From contig NZ_CALGPC010000009.1 of the NCBI RefSeq assembly GCF_937960835.1, positions 1-64,000 of the forward strand: a DNA stretch of 64,000 bases, in the 5' to 3' direction. Below are positions 28,134-37,317 of this stretch, piece by piece (the first letter of the stretch is position 1; every line of letters starts with the position of its first letter). Below the pieces are notes generated by a model. The model saw only the letters and a program-made list of their open reading frames with translations. It made no database searches and had not been told where the DNA came from. Source of the stretch: an uncultured Ferrovibrio sp. (GTDB lineage Bacteria > Pseudomonadota > Alphaproteobacteria > Ferrovibrionales > Ferrovibrionaceae). Both the position numbers and the translations under genes were made by a program.

Positions 28134-28544
28134 TTAGCCTTTTCGCTGCGCCAAAGCGTCCGCCTGGACCGACGTCAGCAGGCTTTGCAGCCGCCCGGCG
28201 TCGAAAGGCTTCACCAGATAGCCGTCCACGCCCAGGCGCTTGGCCGCAATGACGTCGTCTGGCCGCGCCTCGGCGGTGATCATGATGAAGGGCGTTCTGG
28301 CATTGGCCGGATCGCTGCGGACGGCCCGCAGGAATGCCAATCCGTCCATCGGCTCCATGTTCCAACCGGAAAGGATCACGGCATAGCGCCGGCGCCGTAG
28401 CAGGGTGAATGCGGGGACCGGATCGCCGACCGTATCGACGTCGTGAAAGCCGATCTGCCGCAATTGCTTGGCGATGATCATCTGCATGGTGCGATGATCG
28501 TCGACGACCAATACCCGCCCAGCGTTTGTGATCGGTGATGCCAT
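28134..28544 (-). CDS. CheY-like receiver protein lacking the phospho-acceptor Asp
   Basis: A 136-residue single receiver domain, closest in pattern to chemotaxis CheY. The acidic pair is present (VLVVDD, Asp15-Asp16), as are the Thr switch (MITAEA, Thr90) and the Lys (YLVKPF, Lys112). The phospho-acceptor position, normally Asp in ILSDWNMP, is Gly60 in VILSGWNMEPMDG (codon at 28365-28367, read GGT). It therefore cannot be phosphorylated in the usual way and may act as a constitutive or non-canonical binding module. Located between the DUF1217 gene and the TPR gene. Confidence 0.9.
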   Translation of the reverse strand: MASPITNAGRVLVVDDHRTMQMIIAKQLRQIGFHDVDTVGDPVPAFTLLRRRRYAVILSGWNMEPMDGLAFLRAVRSDPANARTPFIMITAEARPDDVIAAKRLGVDGYLVKPFDAGRLQSLLTSVQADALAQRKG

Positions 28545-28584
28545 GCCCGGTTAGAAACGACACGCGAGCAATGGCTGCCGCAGG

Positions 28585-30003
28585 CTAGCCGAAAAGATTC
28601 AGCAAATAGCTTTGCGGACCGCCCGTACTTTCGCTGCTCTTGAAGGTCAGATAACGGACGACCAGCTTTTCGATCGCGGCCTGGTCATTCTTGACCGACT
28701 GGAGGTCAAACCGCTTTTCGACCGCAGTTACCTGCGCGTCGACATCCTGATAAGCGATCTGCTTGGGCAGCTGATTGGCGACGGTAATCACCTCGCGCAG
28801 CACGGAATCGGCCAGCACCTGCACCGTCTTGCTGGCTTTCGGCAGGCGGCGCTCAAATTCCAGCGCGGCGCGCACACCGGGCGCCTGCTCGTCCAGATAA
28901 CGCTCGTAAGACAGCCGCTCAAATCGCGTGGCCAGCTCTTCCAGCATGACCGGCGTCTTAAGCTTCTCCACGCCGACATGCTTGTAGGCGATGGCGTTCG
29001 CAAGCTCCTGGAAGCGGGGATCCTGGAAGCGGTTGGCGAGCGAGTCCGGGTCGCTCATATCGCTTTCGATGATCTTGCGAATCTTGCCTGGATACTGCGC
29101 TTCGCTTTCAAGGTCGAAAGCCGACAGAATGAACTTGAAAAGCCGGTAATTCTTGAACAGATCGTCCAGCGACGTGATGTCCTTGATGTTGTCGCGGAAA
29201 TACTCGATCTCGGCCTGCACCTTCCTGCTCTGGCGAAAGCGCTGGAACTCGTCGCTATCGTATTCGTAGTAGCTTTTGGGCGGCGGCGCCGCTTCCTCCT
29301 TCAACAGCGTCTTCTGCTGCGTCTTGGTGTATTGGCTGGCGTCCTGGGTAGCAATGCGGGCTGTCGCGACGACCTTGCCGTTGCCATCAAGAGCCGCATT
29401 GCCAGACGCATCGAGCACCACGCCGCGCAGCTTGGCCAGACCGGCCGGCAGCGCAGCCACATGGCTGCCATCGTTGACAAGATTGCCCTCGCCGTCCACG
29501 CCGACGACATTGCCGTTGACGTCCAGCAGCGGTCCGGATGCGGCGAAATTGTACCGCATGGCGAGCTCCAGCTCCTGCGGACTGCCCTTCATGGCGGCGG
29601 AATTCGGATCGCTCAGATCACTCATCAGCACGTCGCGCAGATGCTGACGATTGTATTCGTAGACATCGCCAAACCCGTTGGCATAGGCCAGGACGCGCAG
29701 GAAACGATCGTCGTTGATAAGCTCTTCAACGGTGGTGGCGGTCGCAGCGCGATTCTGGAAATAGATCGCCTCGCTTTCGATCCGGGCATTCTCCATCATG
29801 TATTGTTTGTTGCGCAGACGGACGGTGGCGTTATTGAACTCGCGCAGCGCTTCCTTCGCGCGGTCCTCGCTTGCGGCGGCCTCCTGCTTCTGCCTGTTTT
29901 CTTCAGCGACTCTCTGCAACTTCTTGTACATCGCCATCGGGGAGATGGTCCCCGTGCTGGACGCACCGTTGCTGCTGAGCAGAATGCTGAGATCGATGGA
30001 CAT
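28585..30003 (-). CDS. DUF1217 flagellar-cluster protein
   Basis: A 472-residue protein with no signal peptide. Two related blocks are visible: FLRVLAYANGFGDVYEYN with LRDVLMSDLSDPNSAA, and LFKFILSAFDLESEAQY with IRKIIESDMSDPDSLA, the repeating DUF1217 pattern (A/S-DLSDPxS). The family is found in alphaproteobacterial flagellar loci; its length and helical content resemble flagellar axial or cap-associated proteins, but the role is not established. The middle insertion carries a GxVVGVDGEGNLVNDGS-type beta stretch. Its own promoter appears to be at 30078-30105. Gly60 receiver gene follows after 40 bases. Confidence 0.85.
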   Translation of the reverse strand: MSIDLSILLSSNGASSTGTISPMAMYKKLQRVAEENRQKQEAAASEDRAKEALREFNNATVRLRNKQYMMENARIESEAIYFQNRAATATTVEELINDDRFLRVLAYANGFGDVYEYNRQHLRDVLMSDLSDPNSAAMKGSPQELELAMRYNFAASGPLLDVNGNVVGVDGEGNLVNDGSHVAALPAGLAKLRGVVLDASGNAALDGNGKVVATARIATQDASQYTKTQQKTLLKEEAAPPPKSYYEYDSDEFQRFRQSRKVQAEIEYFRDNIKDITSLDDLFKNYRLFKFILSAFDLESEAQYPGKIRKIIESDMSDPDSLANRFQDPRFQELANAIAYKHVGVEKLKTPVMLEELATRFERLSYERYLDEQAPGVRAALEFERRLPKASKTVQVLADSVLREVITVANQLPKQIAYQDVDAQVTAVEKRFDLQSVKNDQAAIEKLVVRYLTFKSSESTGGPQSYLLNLFG

Positions 30004-30077
30004 CCTCTTTGCCCGCCTCCTGCGGCACTGACGGAGCCCGACATCCCGGCTTCTCCGGGCGACGTCGAAAGCGCCTT

Positions 30078-30105
30078 ATACTACCATGAGGCGCTACGAC
30101 TGCAA
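30078..30105 (-). promoter_or_regulatory. Candidate sigma-70 promoter for the DUF1217 gene
   Basis: Minus strand TTGCAG, 16-base spacer, TAGTAT, about 75 bases upstream of the ATG at 30003. A reasonable housekeeping-type match in an otherwise GC-rich stretch. Confidence 0.45.
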
Positions 30106-30139
30106 TAGGAGTCTAATCAGATCAAGTGGTTAACAGGTA

Positions 30140-31189
30140 TTAACCGCCCTGCTGCGGGCGTGCGGGCGTTCCGGTGGCCGTCGCTGGAGCTGCTGCGGCA
30201 GCCGCAGTGCCGCCATTGCCGGCTTGCGCGGCATTCCCCTGCATGGCCGGCGCCTGCATGGCTGAAGCCGGCGCGGCAGGGCCGAGAGCCTTCGCGGCTG
30301 GAGCCTGGCGCTGCAATTCCGCCTCGGTGCCAGCGCGCAGATTGGGCGGAATCTGCTTGCGGGTAGCCAGGCGCACGGTAATGTCCTGCGCTGCCTGCGG
30401 GCTCATATCCGCCAGCACTGCGGCGAGCTTGGCCTCCTTCATCCGCTCGGCGACGCCAAGCAGGACATTCGGTTCCAGGCTTTCGAAGATGCGCGCGGCA
30501 TCCTTCGGCTTCATATTCTCATAGACCTTCACCAGCCCTTGCAGGTTCTTCTCCTCCTGCTGATCGTATTGCTGCACGATCTGCTTGATGCTGGCTTCGA
30601 GCTTCTTCAGTTCAGCAATGCGGTCGTCCAGCCGCTTTTCCGCTGCGGCAAGCAGGCTTTCACGCAGATCGATCTCGCGGGCGCGCTGCTCCAGCTGCTC
30701 GCGGCGCTGCGCCAGATTGGCCAGCAGCTCGATCTCGGCGCGGGTAAAGGTGGTGGGATCGCGGTTGGCGAGCGACTGAACCGACGAGGACGGCGCGGCG
30801 GGCGCGGCACTTGGCTGACTGGCCTGCGTAGGCGAAGCTGCGGGCGCCGTTGCCTGAGCCGGGGGCGTGATTTGCGCCGGGGCTTGAGCGGCTTGAGGTG
30901 CAGCGGCCGGCGTGGCTGCTGCGGGTGTCGGCGGCGTTAACTGGGTCGGCTGGCCGGTGGCCTGCGGGCCTTGCTGCTGCTGCGCGCCGGCGGGCGTGAC
31001 AAACAGTTCCAGCCGCCCCTGCCAGAAGGCGCCGATCTTCAGGCCCAGCAGCAAGGCGACGGCCAGAATGGTCAGCGGCAGAATGCGAACACGGCCGCCG
31101 ACGCGACCGCGTATTTTTTTCGAAGAGGCAGTCTTCCTGGCTGTCGTCTGGGCGGCAGTCTGTTGAGGAGCAGCGGGCGCCGGTGTCAT
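30140..31189 (-). CDS. motE: MotE-like protein (MgtE N-domain fold)
   Basis: A 349-residue protein with a membrane or signal segment (ILPLTILAVALLLGLKIGAF, about residues 37-56) and a long Pro/Ala/Gln-rich linker (70-145). A coiled coil follows (QLEQRAREIDLRESLLAAAE), then an MgtE-N-like superhelical domain (LVKVYENMKPKDAARIFESL, then AAVLADMSPQAAQDITVRL). This is the architecture of MotE, in rhizobia the periplasmic chaperone of the motor protein MotC. A low-complexity Ala/Gln tail ends the protein. It overlaps the DUF6468 gene by four bases. Confidence 0.82.
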   Translation of the reverse strand: MTPAPAAPQQTAAQTTARKTASSKKIRGRVGGRVRILPLTILAVALLLGLKIGAFWQGRLELFVTPAGAQQQQGPQATGQPTQLTPPTPAAATPAAAPQAAQAPAQITPPAQATAPAASPTQASQPSAAPAAPSSSVQSLANRDPTTFTRAEIELLANLAQRREQLEQRAREIDLRESLLAAAEKRLDDRIAELKKLEASIKQIVQQYDQQEEKNLQGLVKVYENMKPKDAARIFESLEPNVLLGVAERMKEAKLAAVLADMSPQAAQDITVRLATRKQIPPNLRAGTEAELQRQAPAAKALGPAAPASAMQAPAMQGNAAQAGNGGTAAAAAAPATATGTPARPQQGG

Positions 31190-31695
31190 CGCGCCTGCCT
31201 CAATGCCATCAGCAATTCACGCTCCGCTTCCGAACGGGGCTCCAGCTTGAAGTCGCGGCCACGCTGCTCCGCCGCCGGCTTGCGGGCGGTGAACGGCATC
31301 ACCGGCGCTTTCGGCGGCTCGGCTGCGCGCTGCTCCGACGCTGCAGCAGATTGCGGCCGCGGTGCAGTCGCACGCGAGCTGGAGGCTTCGCTAGCCAGAC
31401 GGTCCGCCAGACGATCGGCAGTTTCGATCATGAAGCCAAGTTCGTCGCGCAACGCCTTGGCCTGCTTCATCCGCTCCTCATGGGCGGTATCGGCAGCGGC
31501 CGAGGCGGTCTTGAGTTCGTTCATTCCCTGGCGCGCCTTGGCGAGCGCCCGGTCGAAATCGGCGATCAGGCGCCGCATCTCGTCCTGATTGGCGCGCAGA
31601 TTGCCCAAGCGGCGGTTCAGCACCAGCGAGATGCTGAGCGTGATCAGCAGCAGGACCGCGACGACGATTTCGACAACCAGGGTCAAAGTCATCAC
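31186..31695 (-). CDS. DUF6468 flagellar-cluster membrane protein
   Basis: A 169-residue protein with one N-terminal membrane helix (VVEIVVAVLLLITLSISLVL) followed by a coiled-coil segment (LGNLRANQDEMRRLIADFDR). The family occurs next to fliM and motE in alphaproteobacteria, with no assigned function. ATGA overlaps join it to both fliM (31692-31695) and motE (31186-31189), indicating translational coupling. Confidence 0.82.
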   Translation of the reverse strand: MMTLTLVVEIVVAVLLLITLSISLVLNRRLGNLRANQDEMRRLIADFDRALAKARQGMNELKTASAAADTAHEERMKQAKALRDELGFMIETADRLADRLASEASSSRATAPRPQSAAASEQRAAEPPKAPVMPFTARKPAAEQRGRDFKLEPRSEAERELLMALRQAR

Positions 31696-32723
31696 ACACC
31701 TCCAAGGTGCTTGAGGGTCCGGTCAACCTTCACGGCGATATTGTTGCCCATGCGGCCCATACGGCCTTCGACCATCGGCACACCGCCGCAGCGCATCAGC
31801 ACCGTCGATTCCGGCGTGGCGTTAAACATCACCGTCTTGCCGACTTCCAGGTTCATGACCTGGCCGAGTGTCATCACCTGTTCGTCCAGAACGGCTTCGA
31901 TTTCGACATCCGTCGACCACAGCTCGGTAGCCAAGTGGTTTTCCCAGATCGAGTCACGGCCGAATTTCTCGCCCATGAACATCTGGAGCAGCAGTTCGCG
32001 AACCGGCTCCAAAGTCGCATAGGGCAGCAGCAGTTCCAGACGGCCACCGCGATCCTCCATGTCGACGCGCAGGCGGGCAAGAATTGCCGCGTTGGCCGGG
32101 CGTGCAATGGTGGCGAAGCGCGGGTTGGTCTCAATACGGTCGTAAGAGAAATTGACCGGCGCCAGCGGCTCAAAGGCGGCGCGCATGTCGTCGAGCACCA
32201 CGTTGACCATGCGCTCGACCAGATTGCGCTCGATGGTCGTGTAGGGACGGCCTTCGATACGCATCGCCGCGGTGCCGCGGCGGCCGCCCAGCAGCACGTC
32301 GACGATGGAGTAGATCAGCGAACTATCGACAGTCAGCAGTCCGTAGTTATCCCATTCCACGGCGCGGAAAACGCTCAGGATCGCCGGCAGCGGAATCGAG
32401 TTCAGGTAATCGCCGAAGCGGATCGAAGTGATGTTGTCGAGCGAGACTTCGACGTTGTCGGACGTGAAGTTGCGCAGGGAGGTCGTCATCAGACGCACAA
32501 GGCGGTCGAACACCACCTCGAGCATCGGCAGACGCTCGTAAGACACGAGCGCGCTGTTGATGATCGCACGGATACCAGCCTTATCGGCATCGTCCTCGAC
32601 GCTGGCATCGAAGCCAAGTAGACTGTCGATCTCATCCTGATTCAGGATGCGCGTGGACGCGTTATCGTCATCCCCACCCGGGGTTGCCCATTCCGCGGCG
32701 CTGTCTTCCGGATTATCCGCCAT
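31692..32723 (-). CDS. fliM: Flagellar motor switch protein FliM
   Basis: A 343-residue C-ring protein. The N-terminal CheY-binding motif is RILNQDEIDSLLGF (residues 25-38), then the CheC-like middle domain (LPMLEVVFDRLVRLMTTSLR) and a C-terminal SpoA domain. There is no fliN or fliG in this window. It follows fliL and precedes the DUF6468 and motE genes with overlapping codons. Confidence 0.97.
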   Translation of the reverse strand: MADNPEDSAAEWATPGGDDDNASTRILNQDEIDSLLGFDASVEDDADKAGIRAIINSALVSYERLPMLEVVFDRLVRLMTTSLRNFTSDNVEVSLDNITSIRFGDYLNSIPLPAILSVFRAVEWDNYGLLTVDSSLIYSIVDVLLGGRRGTAAMRIEGRPYTTIERNLVERMVNVVLDDMRAAFEPLAPVNFSYDRIETNPRFATIARPANAAILARLRVDMEDRGGRLELLLPYATLEPVRELLLQMFMGEKFGRDSIWENHLATELWSTDVEIEAVLDEQVMTLGQVMNLEVGKTVMFNATPESTVLMRCGGVPMVEGRMGRMGNNIAVKVDRTLKHLGGV

Positions 32724-32746
32724 GACCGCCTCGTTCCACTACTCTG

Positions 32747-33250
32747 CTACTGAATCAACATCTCTTTGAACAATACGTCATTGATCTTGATCGGGGCGAC
32801 TGCCTGATTGACACGGATCAGCAGCTCTTCCTTCAGCCGGTACAGACCGGCCGACCCGACCAGATCGTCCGGACGCAGTTCACGGAGATAGATCTGGAAA
32901 TTGTCGATGACCCGCGGCAGCAGCTCGTTCAGCTTCGGCGTTGCCAGCGGGTCGTTATGCTCAAGCGCCACCTTCAGCTTCAGATAAGAAGCCTGACGCC
33001 CGGAAGAATTCAGATTCACCAGAATATCGGGGAGATCGTAGAAGACCGTGACCTTCGGAGCCTCGGGGACGACTTCCGCCTCTTCCGGCTCCGAAGCGAA
33101 CAGGAAGTAATAGGCGGCACCGCCGCCGCCCACGAGCAGCAGCAAGGCCACACCGACGATGATGAAGATCATCGCCCGCTTGCCGCGTTTCTTAGTCGTA
33201 CCTTCCTGGCCTTCGAGCTCGTCGCCCAAGCCTTCGGTTTCGTCACTCAT
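32747..33250 (-). CDS. fliL: Flagellar basal body-associated protein FliL
   Basis: A 167-residue single-pass inner-membrane protein: acidic N terminus, membrane helix AMIFIIVGVALLLLVGGGGA (about 26-46), periplasmic stomatin-like domain with FYDLPDILVNLNSSGRQASY and a C terminus of NDVLFKEMLIQ. FliL surrounds the stator and supports torque. First gene of the fliL-fliM-DUF6468-motE operon, divergent from flgF. Confidence 0.95.
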   Translation of the reverse strand: MSDETEGLGDELEGQEGTTKKRGKRAMIFIIVGVALLLLVGGGGAAYYFLFASEPEEAEVVPEAPKVTVFYDLPDILVNLNSSGRQASYLKLKVALEHNDPLATPKLNELLPRVIDNFQIYLRELRPDDLVGSAGLYRLKEELLIRVNQAVAPIKINDVLFKEMLIQ

Positions 33251-33326
33251 GCCTGCCGCATCCCCGGGACCCTGGTCCGCTGATCGATGCCATTCCTAAG
33301 CCTCCACAGTTAACACTTTGTCACTG

Positions 33327-33345
33327 CCCGGCAGTTTTTGCCGGG
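33327..33345. promoter_or_regulatory. Palindrome CCCGGCA-N5-TGCCGGG, candidate FlbD (ftr) enhancer
   Basis: Perfect 7-bp arms around GTTTT in the fliL/flgF divergent region. The same core (CCGGCA-N5-TGCCG) recurs at 37809-37823 in the fliX/flgI divergent region. It lies 83 bases upstream of a sigma-54 promoter, the usual enhancer range for a FlbD-like activator. Could alternatively form a small hairpin. Confidence 0.55.
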
Positions 33346-33427
33346 TGCAACGAGCAGAAATCCGGTCAACTTCTGCCCATCGGCCGATTAACCAAAAAAT
33401 TTCCCCGAAATTCCGCCAAATTTTCTG

Positions 33428-33444
33428 TTGGCACGCCGCCTGCA
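33428..33444 (+). promoter_or_regulatory. Sigma-54 promoter of flgF operon
   Basis: TTGGCACGCCGCCTGCA matches the -24/-12 consensus (TGGCAC, N5, TTGC) with exact GG-N10-GC spacing. It ends 39 bases before the flgF ATG. Confidence 0.75.
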
Positions 33445-33483
33445 ACAGTCCGGGCAGCAACGGCTAACCGCGAGTTTGGAGCC

Positions 33484-34206
33484 ATGGAGAATACGACCTA
33501 CATCGGCCTGTCCCGCCTCTCGACCATGCGTCGCGAGATGGACGTGATCGCCAACAATTTGGCGAACATGAACTCCAACGCCTACAAGGGCGAGCGGGTG
33601 ATGTTCGAGGAGTATCTTAAAGGCGCGAACCAGCGCGAAAAGATGAGCTTTGTCAATGACTTCGGTGTTCTGCGCGATTTCCGCGCAGGCAAGCTGGAGC
33701 AGACGGGCAACAGCCTCGACCTCGCCATCAACGGCCCCGGCTACCTCACCGTCGACACCCCCCAGGGCCGTCGCTACACCCGTGATGGCCATCTTCGACT
33801 CGACGCCGACCGCCGCCTGGTGACCTCCGGCGGCCATCCGGTGCTGGATAATCGCGGCCGCGAGATCGTCTTTCCCGAAGACGGCGGCGCGCCTTCCATC
33901 TCGGCCGACGGCACCATCACCGTAGGCGAGCAGCAGCTTGGCAAGATCGACCTTGTCACCTTCGACAATGAACAGGAACTGCGCAAGACGGCCCAGGGCC
34001 TTTACGCCACCGCGCAGGAGCCGGTGATCGCGCCGGCCAATTCCACTCTGGTGCAGGGCATGCTCGAGGCTTCGAATGTCGAGCCGATCGTGGAGATGAC
34101 CAACATGATCGAGCTGCTGCGTCAGTATCAAAGCACCCAAACCATGCTGGAAAGCGAGCACGAGCGCGTGCGCAACGCGATCCAGCGACTGGGCCGGCAG
34201 GCCTAA
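33484..34206 (+). CDS. flgF: Flagellar proximal rod protein FlgF
   Basis: A 240-residue axial protein with the rod/hook N-terminal motif DVIANNLANMNSNAYKGERV and C-terminal motif NVEPIVEMTNMIELLRQYQS. No signal peptide, consistent with flagellar export. First gene of the flgF-flgG-flgA-flgH operon and directly behind the sigma-54 promoter at 33428-33444. Confidence 0.96.
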   Translation: MENTTYIGLSRLSTMRREMDVIANNLANMNSNAYKGERVMFEEYLKGANQREKMSFVNDFGVLRDFRAGKLEQTGNSLDLAINGPGYLTVDTPQGRRYTRDGHLRLDADRRLVTSGGHPVLDNRGREIVFPEDGGAPSISADGTITVGEQQLGKIDLVTFDNEQELRKTAQGLYATAQEPVIAPANSTLVQGMLEASNVEPIVEMTNMIELLRQYQSTQTMLESEHERVRNAIQRLGRQA

Positions 34207-34231
34207 CCGACAGACGGATTAGACGAGGAGA

Positions 34232-35023
<792 letters not shown>

Positions 35024-35051
35024 TGCTCTGATCTTACTGGGGAATTTCGTC

Positions 35052-35813
35052 ATGACTTCGCTTCGCGCTCTTCTTCTGGCCGGTATCGCCGCCGCTACCC
35101 TGCTCCAGCCCGTCGCCGTGCCTGTGCTTGCGCAGGAAAAGGTGGCGAGCGTGGCCGCGGGCCGCATCATCACCGAACGCGAAATCGCGAAGCGCATGGC
35201 CGAGCTGGTGCAGCAGCGCAACGGCGGCAAGCCGGTGGAGATCAGCTTCCACGGCAGCGGCAACGAGATCGAAGTGCCCGCCACCTCTCCCGCCGTTCTG
35301 CAGGTGGAAAGCTTCTCCTACGATTCCCGCAGCGGCCGCTTTTACGCCGCGGTATCTGCGCCCGGTGCCAGCAGCATGAAGGTCAGCGGCCGCGCCCAGT
35401 CGGTCGAAGCCATTCCAGTGCTGAAGAACCGCGTTGCGCCGGGTGAGACCATCTCGCGCAACGACATCGAATGGATGCAGGTCCCGGCCGGCCGCTACAG
35501 CAGCGGTTATATCGATCAGATCAACGACCTGGTCGGACAGACGCCGCGCCGTACCCTGCAGATTGGCATGCCGATCCGCGTCAGCGACATCAGCAAGCCC
35601 GAGGCCGTCAGCAAGAATAACCTGATCACCATGATCGCGCAGGCGCCGGGCATGATGATCACCACCACCGGCCGCGCCCTCGAAGGCGGCAGCGTCGGCG
35701 ACGTGATCCAGGTGATGAACCTGCAGAGCAAGAAAATTATCCAGGCGACCATCACCGGCCCCAACCAGGTGCAGGTCGTCACCGCGCCCCGCGTGATCGC
35801 GGCGGCCAACTGA
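35052..35813 (+). CDS. flgA: Flagellar P-ring assembly protein FlgA
   Basis: A 253-residue periplasmic chaperone for FlgI. Signal peptide in the first 29 residues (LLLAGIAAATLLQPVAVPVLA), then a C-terminal SAF domain (VAPGETISRNDIEWMQVPAG, GRALEGGSVGDVIQVMNLQS). Placed after flgG with the L-ring gene next. Confidence 0.94.
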   Translation: MTSLRALLLAGIAAATLLQPVAVPVLAQEKVASVAAGRIITEREIAKRMAELVQQRNGGKPVEISFHGSGNEIEVPATSPAVLQVESFSYDSRSGRFYAAVSAPGASSMKVSGRAQSVEAIPVLKNRVAPGETISRNDIEWMQVPAGRYSSGYIDQINDLVGQTPRRTLQIGMPIRVSDISKPEAVSKNNLITMIAQAPGMMITTTGRALEGGSVGDVIQVMNLQSKKIIQATITGPNQVQVVTAPRVIAAAN

Positions 35814-35842
35814 ATGACGTCGTAAGCAAAAGGATTACCGCC

Positions 35843-36598
35843 ATGATCCGCTTCTCTTCCTCTCTCCGCCTCATCGCCATGGCTGGATTGGCTTTGTCGC
35901 TGGGCGCCTGCGGCAATCTCAGCCGGCTGGGTGACATCGGCCAGCCGCCGCAGATGAGCAAGATCGACAATCCCACCGAAATGCGCGATTACCGCCCGGT
36001 CAGCATGCCGATGCCGGCACCGGAAGTAACCCCGCGCCACGCCAATTCGCTGTGGAGGCCCGGCGCGCGCCAGTTCTTCAAGGACCCGCGTGCGACCCGC
36101 GTGGGCGACATTCTGACCGTCAATATTGACATCCAGGATCGCGCGCAGGTGCAGAACAACACCTCGACCTCGCGCAGCAACAGCGAAGAAGCGGGCATCC
36201 CGAACTTCCTTGGCATCGAAACCGGCGCCCTGTCGCGCATCTTCCGCGGCTCCAACAACGAAAACCTGGTGGGCGTGAATTCGGGCTCGCAGGTTCAGGG
36301 CCAGGGCCAGATCAACCGTCAGGAACAGATCAACGTCAGCGTTGCCGCGCTGGTCACGCAGGTCCTGCCGAACGGCAATCTCGTCGTCCAAGGCCGACAG
36401 GAGATCCGCGTGAACAACGAAATCCGCGAGCTGATCATCCAGGGTCTGGTACGGCCCGAGGACATCACGGCGACCAACACGATCAACCACACCCAGATGG
36501 CCGAGGCGCGGATCGCCTACGGCGGCCGCGGTCAGCTGACCGACGTGCAGCAGGCGCGCTGGGGGCAGCAGATCTACGACATCATCTTCCCGTTCTGA
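35843..36598 (+). CDS. flgH: Flagellar L-ring protein FlgH
   Basis: A 251-residue outer-membrane lipoprotein; lipobox LSLGAC at about residue 23 (Cys-Gly-Asn). Conserved segments SLWRPGARQFFKDPRATRVGD and VLPNGNLVVQGRQEIRVNNE are FlgH signatures. Last gene of the operon; a bidirectional terminator follows at 36702-36729. Confidence 0.96.
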   Translation: MIRFSSSLRLIAMAGLALSLGACGNLSRLGDIGQPPQMSKIDNPTEMRDYRPVSMPMPAPEVTPRHANSLWRPGARQFFKDPRATRVGDILTVNIDIQDRAQVQNNTSTSRSNSEEAGIPNFLGIETGALSRIFRGSNNENLVGVNSGSQVQGQGQINRQEQINVSVAALVTQVLPNGNLVVQGRQEIRVNNEIRELIIQGLVRPEDITATNTINHTQMAEARIAYGGRGQLTDVQQARWGQQIYDIIFPF

Positions 36599-36701
36599 GC
36601 AACCAGGGAAACGTCGCCCTCGCCCAAGTCTGGGCACGCCAGAAAGCGCGTCAGGACCGTAGAAGACGGACCGCGGCAAGAAAGCCAGGGGCACTTAACG
36701 C

Positions 36702-36729
36702 AAAAGGCCGGTCAGAAGACCGGCCTTTT
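36702..36729. terminator. Bidirectional terminator between flgH and dksA
   Basis: Perfect 12-bp stem AAAAGGCCGGTC-AGAA-GACCGGCCTTTT. A runs on both sides give U tails on both transcripts, so it can end flgH and dksA mRNAs. Confidence 0.9.
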
Positions 36730-36753
36730 CGTCGTTTAGACGTCGTATTCGGA

Positions 36754-37173
36754 TCAAAGATCGTCGCGATGGGTACGCTCGCGGCGCTCGTGGCGCTCCT
36801 GCGCTTCGATCGAGAGCGTCGCGATCGGACGGGCTTCCAGGCGCTTGAGCGAGATCGGCTCGCCGGTCTCTTCGCAATAGCCGTAGGAGCCGTCCTCGAT
36901 CCGCTTCAGCGCGGCATCAATCTTGGCGATCAATTTGCGCTGACGATCCCGGGTCCGCAATTCAAGCGCGCGATCTGTCTCGGTGGATGCGCGGTCTGCG
37001 ATATCCGGTTCCTGAGTGGTATCCTCCTGCAGGTGCTGCAGGGTCTGATTGGATTCCCTCAAAATTTCTTCTTTCCAAGCCAGCAGCTTGCGGCGGAAAT
37101 ATTCCTTCATGCGCGGATTCATGAAGGGTTCATTCTCAGTCGGCCGATAATTCGCCTTCAATTGGATTCCCAT
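36754..37173 (-). CDS. dksA: DksA-type RNA polymerase-binding protein, zinc-poor
   Basis: A 139-residue transcription factor acting with ppGpp. The coiled coil (RRKLLAWKEEILRES ... ADRASTETDRALELRTRDRQ) keeps the Asp-x-x-Asp/Ala tip region, DIADRAS. In the zinc-finger region (YGYCEETGEPI ... ARPIATLSIEAQERHE) only one of the four Cys is left, as in some other alphaproteobacterial DksA proteins. The ATG at 37173 has GGAGG 8 bases upstream; the open frame extends to 37257 without need. Confidence 0.9.
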   Translation of the reverse strand: MGIQLKANYRPTENEPFMNPRMKEYFRRKLLAWKEEILRESNQTLQHLQEDTTQEPDIADRASTETDRALELRTRDRQRKLIAKIDAALKRIEDGSYGYCEETGEPISLKRLEARPIATLSIEAQERHERRERTHRDDL

Positions 37174-37317
37174 GTATGACCCTCCGGGGTGCCGCGACGA
37201 CTCCGGAACCCCCGGCCGCGGCGCGCGGAGTATATGAATCGGCCCGGCTCGGGGCAAGGCTGGAGAATCGCCCGGAAGCCTTTGATTTATTGAAAAAAAT
37301 GTGAAACAGCCGCTATT

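Noticed and set aside
28612..30108. 498-codon open frame on the plus strand
   Set aside because: Antisense to the DUF1217 gene, whose protein shows a repeated family motif.
33289..33302. GG-N10-GC on the minus strand upstream of fliL
   Set aside because: Only the two dinucleotides match; the surrounding bases do not resemble TGGCAC or TTGC.
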